The notes beneath the pieces are model-generated. The model saw only the letters and a list, made by a program, of their open reading frames with translations. It was not told the origin of the DNA and ran no database searches. Shown here in pieces: positions 17,761-24,270 of a DNA stretch of 64,000 nucleotides. Source of the DNA: JAQBZY01 sp038117205 (GTDB taxonomy: Bacteria > Pseudomonadota > Alphaproteobacteria > Rhodospirillales > Casp-alpha2); contig JAYOFL010000002.1 in assembly GCA_038117205.1 (NCBI GenBank), forward strand, positions 36,340-100,339, given 5' to 3'. The position numbers were made by a program, and so were the translations under genes. Within the stretch, counting starts at the first letter, position 1. Every line of letters begins with the position of its first letter.

Positions 17761-19053
17761 TTAGGCGCTGCGATAGAGCTTGGTCAGCACGAACTCGCGG
17801 TGACCGAGCGCTTCGGCGGCCGTCAGACGGCCGTTGCAGGTGCGCATCGTGATGTCGATGAGGCCGTCACCGGCTTCGTCGAAGTTCATCTCGCGGCGCA
17901 GGATGCCCGAGCAGTCGAAGTCGACGTGCTCGCGCATGGTCCGCACGGTGCGCGGGTTGGCCGTCAGCTTGATCACCGGCTCGATCGGGTTGCCGATGAC
18001 GTTGCCCTGACCGGTCGGGAACAGGTGCACGACGAAGCCGGCCGCCGCCTGCAGCGTGACGCATTCCGCCGCCGCCGAGGAGGTGTCCATGAAGTAGAGG
18101 CCGGCGCCCTTGGACGGCTCTTCCGCCGGGCCGAGCACGTCCACGTACTTCGCCTTCTTGCCGATCTTCTCCAGGTTGCCGAAGGCCTTTTCCTCGATGG
18201 TGGTGAGGCCACCCTCGATGTTGCCCTTGGTCGGCTGGCTGTCGGAAAGGTCCGACGTCTTGAACGGCTCGATGACCTCGTCCATGTAGGCCTGCCAGGT
18301 CTTCATGAACTTCTCGCCGGCCGCCTTGGTCTTGCCGCGGGTCGAGCAGACCATCTCGGCGCCGGTGATTTCCGACGTCTCGCCAAAGCAGGTGGTGGCG
18401 CCCCAGGCGTCCATCTTGTCGATGAAGTTGCCGACCGTCGGGTTAGACGCCAAGCCCGACGTGGTGTCGGACTCGCCGCACTTCACGGAGACCCAGAGGT
18501 CTTCGATCGGGCAGACCTCGCGCTGCAGCTCGGAAGCCCAGTGCAGGAATTCCTTCGCCTGGCGCGACGCGGCCCAGATCACCTTGTGGTCGCCGTTCTG
18601 TTCGATGGCGTAGCCGGCGACCGGCTTGCCGGTCTTGGCGATGCCGTCGACGACGCGCTGCGTCCACTGCGTCTCGATGCCGATGACGATGACGGCGGCG
18701 ACGTTCGGGTTGGCGCCGGAGCCGATCAGGGTGCGGAAGTGCAGCTCGAGGTCTTCGCCGAACTGCAGACGGCCGTAGGGATGCGGCAACGCCAGGCAGC
18801 CCTTCACGTTGTTGGCGACCGCTTCGCACGCCGCGTTCGACAGATCGTCGAGCGGCAGGATGACGACGTGGTTGCGCACGCCGACGCGGCCGTTTTCGCG
18901 GCGGTAGCCGGTGAAAGTCGGCTTGCCCTTGGCGCGAACCGCCAGATGGTTGGGAGCCGGGATATAGAGCGGCGCGTCCTCGACCAGTTTCGGGACGATC
19001 GGGCTCTTCGACTTGCTGGCCGCCTTGACGGCCTTCTTCGCCTTCTTAGCCAT
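17761..19053 (-). CDS. suyB: (R)-sulfolactate sulfo-lyase, beta (large) subunit
   Basis: A 430-aa protein of the altronate dehydratase UxaA C-terminal family, motifs GYRRENGRVGVRNHVVILP, SVKCGESDTTSGLASNP, FPTGQGNVIGNP and CSGILRREMNFDEAG. With the small subunit it splits (R)-3-sulfolactate into pyruvate and sulfite in the cytoplasm. The first 30 residues are a Lys/Ala-rich extension (MAKKAKKAVKAASKSKS) outside the recognisable domain. GAGGTGG precedes ATG 19053, inside the 3' end of suyA, two bases after whose stop this gene begins. The identification rests on the SuyA partner and the two sulfolactate dehydrogenases beside it. Confidence 0.93.
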   Translation of the reverse strand: MAKKAKKAVKAASKSKSPIVPKLVEDAPLYIPAPNHLAVRAKGKPTFTGYRRENGRVGVRNHVVILPLDDLSNAACEAVANNVKGCLALPHPYGRLQFGEDLELHFRTLIGSGANPNVAAVIVIGIETQWTQRVVDGIAKTGKPVAGYAIEQNGDHKVIWAASRQAKEFLHWASELQREVCPIEDLWVSVKCGESDTTSGLASNPTVGNFIDKMDAWGATTCFGETSEITGAEMVCSTRGKTKAAGEKFMKTWQAYMDEVIEPFKTSDLSDSQPTKGNIEGGLTTIEEKAFGNLEKIGKKAKYVDVLGPAEEPSKGAGLYFMDTSSAAAECVTLQAAAGFVVHLFPTGQGNVIGNPIEPVIKLTANPRTVRTMREHVDFDCSGILRREMNFDEAGDGLIDITMRTCNGRLTAAEALGHREFVLTKLYRSA

Positions 19054-19055
19054 GA

Positions 19056-19346
19056 TTACCACCTCTTGGTCTTGACGTTGTGAACGTGCACGTGCCCGCC
19101 TTTCGGAATGTCGGCGATCGCCTTTCCGATGTCGTGGCCGTACTTCACGATGGTATCGCCCTTCTTGATGTTCTTGAGGGCGATCTTGTGACCGAGCGGG
19201 ATGGCGTCCTTGCTCTTGATCTTGATGTCGCTGTCGGTCGCCATCAACCATCCCGTGAGCGGCTTGCCCTTGGCGACGGTCTCGACGACGACGACGCCGA
19301 CGATGTCGGTGGTCTCGTGGACCAGAAAATCCGGTGCTTTCGGCAC
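19056..19346 (-). CDS. suyA: (R)-sulfolactate sulfo-lyase, alpha (small) subunit
   Basis: A 96-aa SAF-domain protein matching the N-terminal part of altronate dehydratases. It contains HETTDIVGVVVVETV, AIPLGHKIALKNIKKGDTI and KYGHDIGKAIADIPKGGHVH. It pairs with SuyB to release sulfite from sulfolactate. Start chosen is GTG 19346, because GGAGGA lies four bases before it; the upstream in-frame TTG lies within that ribosome site. First gene of suyA-suyB-slcC-comC, facing a GntR gene across 136 bp that holds two inverted repeats. Confidence 0.93.
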   Translation of the reverse strand: MPKAPDFLVHETTDIVGVVVVETVAKGKPLTGWLMATDSDIKIKSKDAIPLGHKIALKNIKKGDTIVKYGHDIGKAIADIPKGGHVHVHNVKTKRW

Positions 19347-19407
19347 TTTTTCCTCCAATGGATACGAGCGGCATAGCGCCGCGTTGCCCCCTTGCGGGCG
19401 CGTTTGA

Positions 19408-19436
19408 CGGCAAGACCTTGGCTATTTCTCTTGCCG
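19408..19436. promoter_or_regulatory. Inverted repeat in the suyA leader
   Basis: Perfect 8-bp arms CGGCAAGA (19408-19415) and TCTTGCCG (19429-19436) with a 13-bp spacer, located 62-90 bp upstream of the suyA start. Possible regulator site or leader stem; unassigned. Confidence 0.35.
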
Positions 19437-19454
19437 GAGTCAAGTCATTCCTAT

Positions 19455-19472
19455 AACTCTTATATAAGAGTT
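19455..19472. promoter_or_regulatory. Perfect 18-bp palindrome, probable GntR operator
   Basis: AACTCTTATATAAGAGTT reads identically on both strands and ends exactly where the ribosome site (GAGG) of the GntR gene begins, ten bases before its ATG. It sits between suyA and the regulator. The TA-rich centre is of the kind bound by GntR-family dimers. Binding here would block the regulator's own gene and possibly the suy promoter. Confidence 0.7.
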
Positions 19473-19482
19473 GAGGCAAAAA

Positions 19483-20220
19483 ATGAACGATCCTTTCGTC
19501 CGCCCGGTCCGGGCGCCGCTGTACGTCGAGGTGAGAGACGCGATCCTGAAGCGGATCGCCGACGGCGGCTTCGCGCCCGGCGCCCTGCTGCCGGCGGAAA
19601 CGGCGCTCGGCCAGGAATACGGCGTCAGCCAGGGAACGGTCAGGAAAGCGCTCGACGATCTGGCGGCGCGGAATCTCGTCGTGCGCCGCCAGGGCAAGGG
19701 CACCTTCGTCGCCGCGCACACGCCGGAACGCGCCCTCTTCCACTTCTTCCACATCGCCGCCGACGACGGGTCCAGGCAACTGCCGACGAAGAGCCGCGTC
19801 GTCAGCGTCAGGCGCCGCCGCGCAACGCAGGAAGAAGCCGACGCGCTCGACCTGCCGCGCGGCGAACGCATTCTCGAAATCGTCCGCGTGCGCGAAATGC
19901 AGGGCGCGCCCGCCATCCACGAATGGATCGCGGTGCCGGCCGCCCTCTTCCCCGACCTCGACAAGCGATCACTGGAAGACGTGCCGAACGAGCTCTATCA
20001 GCATTACGAGGAACGCTACGGCGTCACCGTGCACCGCGCCGTCGAGCGGCTCCGCGCCGTCGCGGCGTCGGCGGAGGACGCGGCCCGGCTCGGCATTTCC
20101 GCCGGATCGCCTCTATTGGAAATCGAGCGCGTCGCCCAGGCGCCGGACGGCCGCGCCGTCGAGCGGCGCGTCAGCCGCTGCCGCACCGAGGGGCGGCATT
20201 ATCTTTCGACGATCGAGTGA
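19483..20220 (+). CDS. GntR/HutC-family transcriptional regulator of the sulfolactate genes
   Basis: A 245-aa regulator. Residues about 10-75 form the winged-helix DNA-binding domain, with YVEVRDAILKRIADGGFAPG, LPAETALGQEYGVSQGTVRK and VVRRQGKGTFVA. Residues about 95-240 are a UTRA ligand-binding domain ending in HYLSTIE. ATG 19483 is chosen over the in-frame TTG 12 bases upstream because GAGG precedes it. Divergent placement from suyA and the palindrome at its own start suggest autoregulation and sensing of sulfolactate or a derivative. The ligand is inference. Confidence 0.88.
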   Translation: MNDPFVRPVRAPLYVEVRDAILKRIADGGFAPGALLPAETALGQEYGVSQGTVRKALDDLAARNLVVRRQGKGTFVAAHTPERALFHFFHIAADDGSRQLPTKSRVVSVRRRRATQEEADALDLPRGERILEIVRVREMQGAPAIHEWIAVPAALFPDLDKRSLEDVPNELYQHYEERYGVTVHRAVERLRAVAASAEDAARLGISAGSPLLEIERVAQAPDGRAVERRVSRCRTEGRHYLSTIE

Positions 20221-20248
20221 ACGAACTCGGAGCAAAACGCACAACAAT

Positions 20249-20478
20249 CCGTCACCCCGGATATACCTGCCCCTGGCTTGAACAGGGGTTCCGGGGTCCA
20301 CTGGCCACGCCACGGCAGGCGTTTGAGTGTGGACCCCGGGACGAGCCCGGGGTGACGGCAGTGTGTTGAAACGGCTGCGTCACTCAAATCCCGTCACCCC
20401 GGATTTATTCCGGGGTCCACTGGCTACGTCACGACCGATGTTTGAGTGTGGACCCCTGGACAAGCCCGGGGTGACGGC
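20249..20478. repeat. Two tandem long inverted repeats (GTCACCCCGG family, copies 1 and 2)
   Basis: Copy 1 (about 20249-20358) and copy 2 (about 20391-20478) each begin CCGTCACCCCGG and end CCGGGGTGACGG. Each has inner arms GGGGTCCACTGGC and GAGTGTGGACCCC, so each can fold into one long hairpin. They lie between the convergent GntR and DUF934 genes. The same element recurs at three other intergenic sites in the window. Confidence 0.85.
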
Positions 20479-20484
20479 GCTGAG

Positions 20485-20982
20485 CTAGCTCGCGCCCCCA
20501 TGCCGCTTGGCCCAGACGGCCTGGACACCGTCGGCGGCGGGTTGGTAGGCGTGCGACATGGCCGCGTCCGACGCCGCCCATCCGGCAATATCGGCGCCCT
20601 CCTCGACCTCGAAGGCGTCGAAACCGCAACGGCGCATGAACGGATAGAGGTCCCGGCGCACCGTGCCGCGCGAGCGGATTTCTCCTTTGAAATCATAGCG
20701 TTCCCGGAGAAGCCTCACCTGCGAGAAGGCGCGCCCGTCGGCGAACGCCGGAAAATCCAGCACGACGACACCGACGGAATCGAGCGCGTCGGCGATGTCC
20801 GCCACGGACTGCGCGTTGGTCAGCCTGATCCCGAACGGGGCGTTGCGGCCGCGCAGCGTTTCCCGCGTCGACAGCCAGCGTTCGGCGCTGACGATGACGC
20901 CCTGCTCCGCCGGCAAGGGCTCGTCGTCGGCGACGTCCCGCCACGGGTCGGGCGTCAGTTCTCCGTCCTTAAGCAGCGGCAT
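20485..20982 (-). CDS. DUF934 protein of the sulfite reductase operon
   Basis: A 165-aa protein typical of the DUF934 family that accompanies cysI in alpha- and betaproteobacteria. Family-type motifs are RLTNAQSVADIADAL, VVVLDFPAFADGRAFSQVR, LLRERYDFKGEIRSRG and MRRCGFDAFEVEEG. Its exact job is unknown; it is presumed to help electron delivery or assembly for sulfite reduction. ATG 20982 is preferred to ATG 20997, since the family starts MPL and GGGAG lies eight bases upstream. The start overlaps the end of cysI by 14 bases. Confidence 0.88.
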   Translation of the reverse strand: MPLLKDGELTPDPWRDVADDEPLPAEQGVIVSAERWLSTRETLRGRNAPFGIRLTNAQSVADIADALDSVGVVVLDFPAFADGRAFSQVRLLRERYDFKGEIRSRGTVRRDLYPFMRRCGFDAFEVEEGADIAGWAASDAAMSHAYQPAADGVQAVWAKRHGGAS

Positions 20983-22642
20983 GGGCTTTGCTCCCATAGA
21001 GCGCCGCCTTGAACGGCGCCTCGCCGAGACGGCGATAGGTGTCGAGGAACCGCTCGCACGGATTGGCGCGGAGCTTCAGATAGGTCTCGACGACGGTCTC
21101 GACCGCGTCGACCACCTCTTCCGACGAAAACGCCGGACCGACGATGCCACCGATGGACGCCGTCTCGTCGCCGGAGCCGCCGAGGGTGATCTGGTAGTAT
21201 TCCTCCCCCTTGCGGTCGACGCCGAGGATGCCGATGTGACCGGCGTGGTGATGGCCGCATGCGTTGATGCAGCCGGAAATCTTCAGCTTCAGCTCGCCGA
21301 TGTCGAACTGCCGCTTGAGATCGGCGAAGCGGCGCTGGATGCGCTGCGCCACCGGGATCGAGCGGGCGTTGGCGAGCGAGCAGTAATCGAGCCCCGGGCA
21401 GGCGATGATGTCGCTGATGAGCGCGATGTTGGGCGTCGCCAGCGCGACCTCGTCCAAGGCCTTCCAAAGATCGAACACGTCGCGCTGGCGGACGTGCGCC
21501 AGCACCAGGCTCTGTTCGTGCGTGGCGCGGATCTCGCCGAAGCTGTACCGGTCGGCGAGGTCGGCGAGAACGTTCATCTGGCTCGTCGTCACGTCGCCGG
21601 GCGCGCCGCCGATGGGCTTCAGGGACACATTGACGACGGCGTAACCGGGCCGCTTGTGCGCCTGCACGTTGGCCTTGACCCAATGGGCGAAGGCCCGGTT
21701 CTCGAAGCGGAGCGCCTCGAAGCGGCGATCCGGTCCGTCCAACCGTTCGTAGGCGGGTTCCGTGAAGAAGCCGCGCACGCGCTCGATCTCGGCTGCCGGC
21801 AGATCGACGGCGGTCCTGACGACCTCAGCCCATTCCGCCTCGACCAGGGCGCGCAGCTCGTCGATGCCGGTCTCGTGCACCAGGATCTTGATCCGCGCCT
21901 TGTACTTATTGTTGCGCCGGCCCTGCAGATTGTAGACGCGGAGAACGGCTTCCAGGTACGACAATAGGTGCCGGCTCGGCAGGAATTCCCGGATCGTCTT
22001 GGCGATCATCGGCGTGCGGCCCATGCCGCCGCCGACCAGCACCTCGAAACCGGGCTCGCCGGCGGCGTCGCGCTTCAGCACCAGGCCGATGTCGTGAAAC
22101 TTGACCGCCGTGCGGTCGTTCGGCGAGCCGGTGACGGCGATCTTGAACTTGCGCGGCAGGAACGAGAATTCCGGATGCAGCGATGACCACTGGCGGATCA
22201 ATTCCGCCCAGACCCGCGAGTCGTCGACTTCGGCCACATCGACGCCGGCCAGCGGATCGGCGGTGACGTTCCGGATGCAGTTTCCCGACGTCTGGATGGC
22301 GTGCATCTCGACCTCTGCCAGCTCGTCCAGGATATCCGGCACGTCCTCGAGCTCCGGCCAGTTGAACTGGATGTTCTGGCGCGTCGTAAAGTGGCCGTAA
22401 CCGCGGTCGTACTTGCGTGAGATGTGGGCGAGCTTCCGCATCTGCGCCGACGACAGCAGCCCATACGGGATGGCGACACGCAGCATGTAGGCGTGCAGTT
22501 GCAGATAGAGGCCGTTCATCAGCCGGAGCGGCCGGAACTCGTCCTCCGAAAGGTCGCCGGAAAGGCGGCGCGAGACCTGGTCGCGGAACTGCCGGACGCG
22601 TTCGGCGACGAAGGTGCGGTCGAAATCGTCATAGCGGTACAT
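20969..22642 (-). CDS. cysI: Sulfite reductase hemoprotein (CysI-type)
   Basis: A 557-aa siroheme/[4Fe-4S] reductase converting sulfite to sulfide. Two duplicated ferredoxin-like halves are seen, with TSGNCIRNVTADP and TTRQNIQFNWPE in the first. Cluster ligands are in ACPGLDYCSLAN (near residue 415) and ISGCINACGHHH (near residue 460). The same fold serves nitrite reductase, but the DUF2849 and DUF934 neighbours mark the assimilatory sulfite type. The gene begins three bases after the DUF2849 stop. SuyAB next door releases sulfite, its substrate. Confidence 0.93.
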   Translation of the reverse strand: MYRYDDFDRTFVAERVRQFRDQVSRRLSGDLSEDEFRPLRLMNGLYLQLHAYMLRVAIPYGLLSSAQMRKLAHISRKYDRGYGHFTTRQNIQFNWPELEDVPDILDELAEVEMHAIQTSGNCIRNVTADPLAGVDVAEVDDSRVWAELIRQWSSLHPEFSFLPRKFKIAVTGSPNDRTAVKFHDIGLVLKRDAAGEPGFEVLVGGGMGRTPMIAKTIREFLPSRHLLSYLEAVLRVYNLQGRRNNKYKARIKILVHETGIDELRALVEAEWAEVVRTAVDLPAAEIERVRGFFTEPAYERLDGPDRRFEALRFENRAFAHWVKANVQAHKRPGYAVVNVSLKPIGGAPGDVTTSQMNVLADLADRYSFGEIRATHEQSLVLAHVRQRDVFDLWKALDEVALATPNIALISDIIACPGLDYCSLANARSIPVAQRIQRRFADLKRQFDIGELKLKISGCINACGHHHAGHIGILGVDRKGEEYYQITLGGSGDETASIGGIVGPAFSSEEVVDAVETVVETYLKLRANPCERFLDTYRRLGEAPFKAALYGSKAHAAA

Positions 22643-22645
22643 GAT

Positions 22646-22993
22646 TCAGAGTCCGTTCAGGAACACGGCCGACACGTCGGCCTGGGGTTCGAAATGCGCC
22701 GCCACCTGTTTTTTGGCGAAGGCCGGATGCGTCGACGGGCCGAAGGCGCGGATGCGCTCGCGGTAGCGGATCGGAACCGCCTCGCCGTGAACCACCTCGA
22801 CGTCGGTCAGATAGGCGCCGACCACCAGACAGCCGCGCTCGGCGGCCTTCGCCTCCGCTTCCATCTCGGCGATGTCGTCGGCGTGTTCACCGACGCGGGC
22901 GTCGTCGATGTCCCGCGACCAGTGGCCGTCCCGGGTCAGGTAGACCACGTAGCCGTCGTCCAATTTGTTGGCGGTGGCGATCTGAGTGCTCAT
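22646..22993 (-). CDS. DUF2849 protein of the sulfite reductase operon
   Basis: A 115-aa cytoplasmic protein of the DUF2849 family, regularly found directly upstream of cysI in alphaproteobacteria. Recognisable segments are ANKLDDGYVVYLTRDGHW and VHGEAVPIRYRERIRAFGP. No catalytic motif is visible and no function has been shown to my knowledge. ATG 22993 is the first start that gives the family N-terminus. It is the first gene of DUF2849-cysI-DUF934 and follows an AT-rich promoter region. Confidence 0.85.
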   Translation of the reverse strand: MSTQIATANKLDDGYVVYLTRDGHWSRDIDDARVGEHADDIAEMEAEAKAAERGCLVVGAYLTDVEVVHGEAVPIRYRERIRAFGPSTHPAFAKKQVAAHFEPQADVSAVFLNGL

Positions 22994-23039
22994 GGGTTTG
23001 CGCTTTCGTGCCGAACGCGCCGGATCGCGCGTTCTTATT

Positions 23040-23131
23040 TCACGAAAGAATATGAGATTACTTGTATTATATGTCAAAGTATTTTGTTAAATTAATTTAT
23101 TATACATATAAGACTTGTTAATATGTTCTTT
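23040..23131. promoter_or_regulatory. AT-rich promoter region of the cysI operon with near-direct repeats
   Basis: About 90 bases are strongly AT-rich, unlike everything around. They contain ACTTGTATTATATG (23060-23073) and ACTTGTTAATATG (23113-23125) as imperfect direct repeats, and TTATATG/CATATAA arms (23067-23073, 23105-23111). The region lies upstream of the DUF2849 start and directly behind the kinase stop. A sulfur-responsive promoter is plausible but not shown. Confidence 0.4.
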
Positions 23132-24064
23132 TTAGCGCTTCTGGAGTCTTCCGAGCCGCTTTCCGCCGGCCTGGGCGGCCGCGACGACCTTGTCCGGCAG
23201 GGTGCCGAGGTTGGAGACCGCGGCGGCTAGGCGCTCCAACACCTCGCCGGCATCTGCCGGCCGCCGCTTGATCGGCCGTTCGATGCAAGCCTCGACGAGG
23301 GTTGCGAGCCCTTGCGGTATGCCGAACCGCTCTCCCTGCAATTTCGGCCTGACGTCCGCCGGCAACCGCCCGGTCAACATCCGGTACATGACGACGCCGG
23401 CCGAATAGACGTCGGAGCGGGCGTCGACGTGGGCAGCGCTCTTCCGCTGCTCGGGACTGATGTAGTCGAGGGTGCCGACCCAGATACCGCTCCTGGAACC
23501 CTTGCCGCCCGGCACCTTCACCATTCCGAAATCGCAGAGCTTAACCCTGCCCCGCCGCTTCGACGTCAGCAGCACGTTCTGCGGCTTGATGTCGCGATGC
23601 ACCAACCCCTCGGCGTGCATCGCCGCCAGGGCCGACAGCATCTGCTGCCATACCTCGACGGCACGTCTGGGCGAAACGGCGCGCGGTTTCCATTTCGCGT
23701 CGATCTTCTCCGCTTCGGCGGCGCTCTTGGCGTCTTCACCGATCTCGTAGAGAAGATTGGCCGGCTGGAACGGCATGACGAAATACGGTTGGCCCGCCGC
23801 CGTGTGGTCCATGAAGAAGGCTTTCACGATGTTCGGATGATCGAGCCGCGCCAGGACCCTGGCCTCCTCGATGAAGCGGGCGCGCCAGAAATCGATGCCG
23901 TATTGCGCCTTTTCGCCGACGTTGTCGCCCTTCGGATGGAAAATCTTGACCGCGACGGTGACGCGGAGGTCCGGATCATCGGCGATATAGATATCCGAAA
24001 AGCCCGTCGACATCAGTTTTTCGACGATCCGGTATTTGCCGACTTCCTCGCCGATTTCCTGCAT
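23132..24064 (-). CDS. Eukaryotic-type Ser/Thr protein kinase
   Basis: A 310-aa soluble kinase. The order is STGFSDIYIAD (glycine-rich loop region), VAVKIFHPKG with the ATP-binding Lys, VHRDIKPQNVLL with the catalytic Asp, CDFGMVKV with the DFG, and GTLDYISPEQRK with the APE-equivalent. There is no membrane segment, PASTA or other sensor domain, so it is probably cytoplasmic. ATG 24064 is chosen because GAGGGTGG precedes it; the longer reading frame upstream runs into the terminator array. It is isolated from the RTX gene by three terminators. Substrate unknown. Confidence 0.88.
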   Translation of the reverse strand: MQEIGEEVGKYRIVEKLMSTGFSDIYIADDPDLRVTVAVKIFHPKGDNVGEKAQYGIDFWRARFIEEARVLARLDHPNIVKAFFMDHTAAGQPYFVMPFQPANLLYEIGEDAKSAAEAEKIDAKWKPRAVSPRRAVEVWQQMLSALAAMHAEGLVHRDIKPQNVLLTSKRRGRVKLCDFGMVKVPGGKGSRSGIWVGTLDYISPEQRKSAAHVDARSDVYSAGVVMYRMLTGRLPADVRPKLQGERFGIPQGLATLVEACIERPIKRRPADAGEVLERLAAAVSNLGTLPDKVVAAAQAGGKRLGRLQKR

Positions 24065-24120
24065 CGCCGTCGCCACCCTCAATCCAGACGCCACGAGAAT
24101 GCCAGAGCCCCCTCCTTCCG

Positions 24121-24234
24121 AAAAGAAAAAGGGGCTGCGGCGAACCGCAGCCCCACCGGGACAAAAAAAAGGGGCGGCGGCGAACCGCAGCCCCACCTGG
24201 GACAGAAAAAGGGGCTGCGGCGAACCGCAGCCCC
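24121..24234 (-). terminator. Three tandem rho-independent terminators, 40-bp period
   Basis: Read on the minus strand, each unit has a 10-bp stem GGGGCTGCGG - TTCG - CCGCAGCCCC followed by a T-run. Stems are at 24211-24234, 24171-24194 (one mismatch) and 24131-24154, exactly 40 bp apart. T-runs follow in each: TTTTTCTG, eight T, and TTTTTCTTTT. The UUCG tetraloop makes the stems very stable. They lie between the end of the RTX gene and the kinase start. Confidence 0.93.
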
Positions 24235-24270
24235 AGAGGGGGGGGTGGTTGGGTTAGGTTCAGACGGGCG

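Noticed and set aside
20249..20478. Ordinary terminators or an insertion-sequence end
   Set aside because: No T-runs and no transposase; the same element occurs at several distant intergenic sites, so a dispersed repeat family fits better.
24121..24234. A short CRISPR array (three 40-bp repeats)
   Set aside because: Repeats are contiguous hairpins with T-runs and have no variable spacers of normal length; no cas genes are present.
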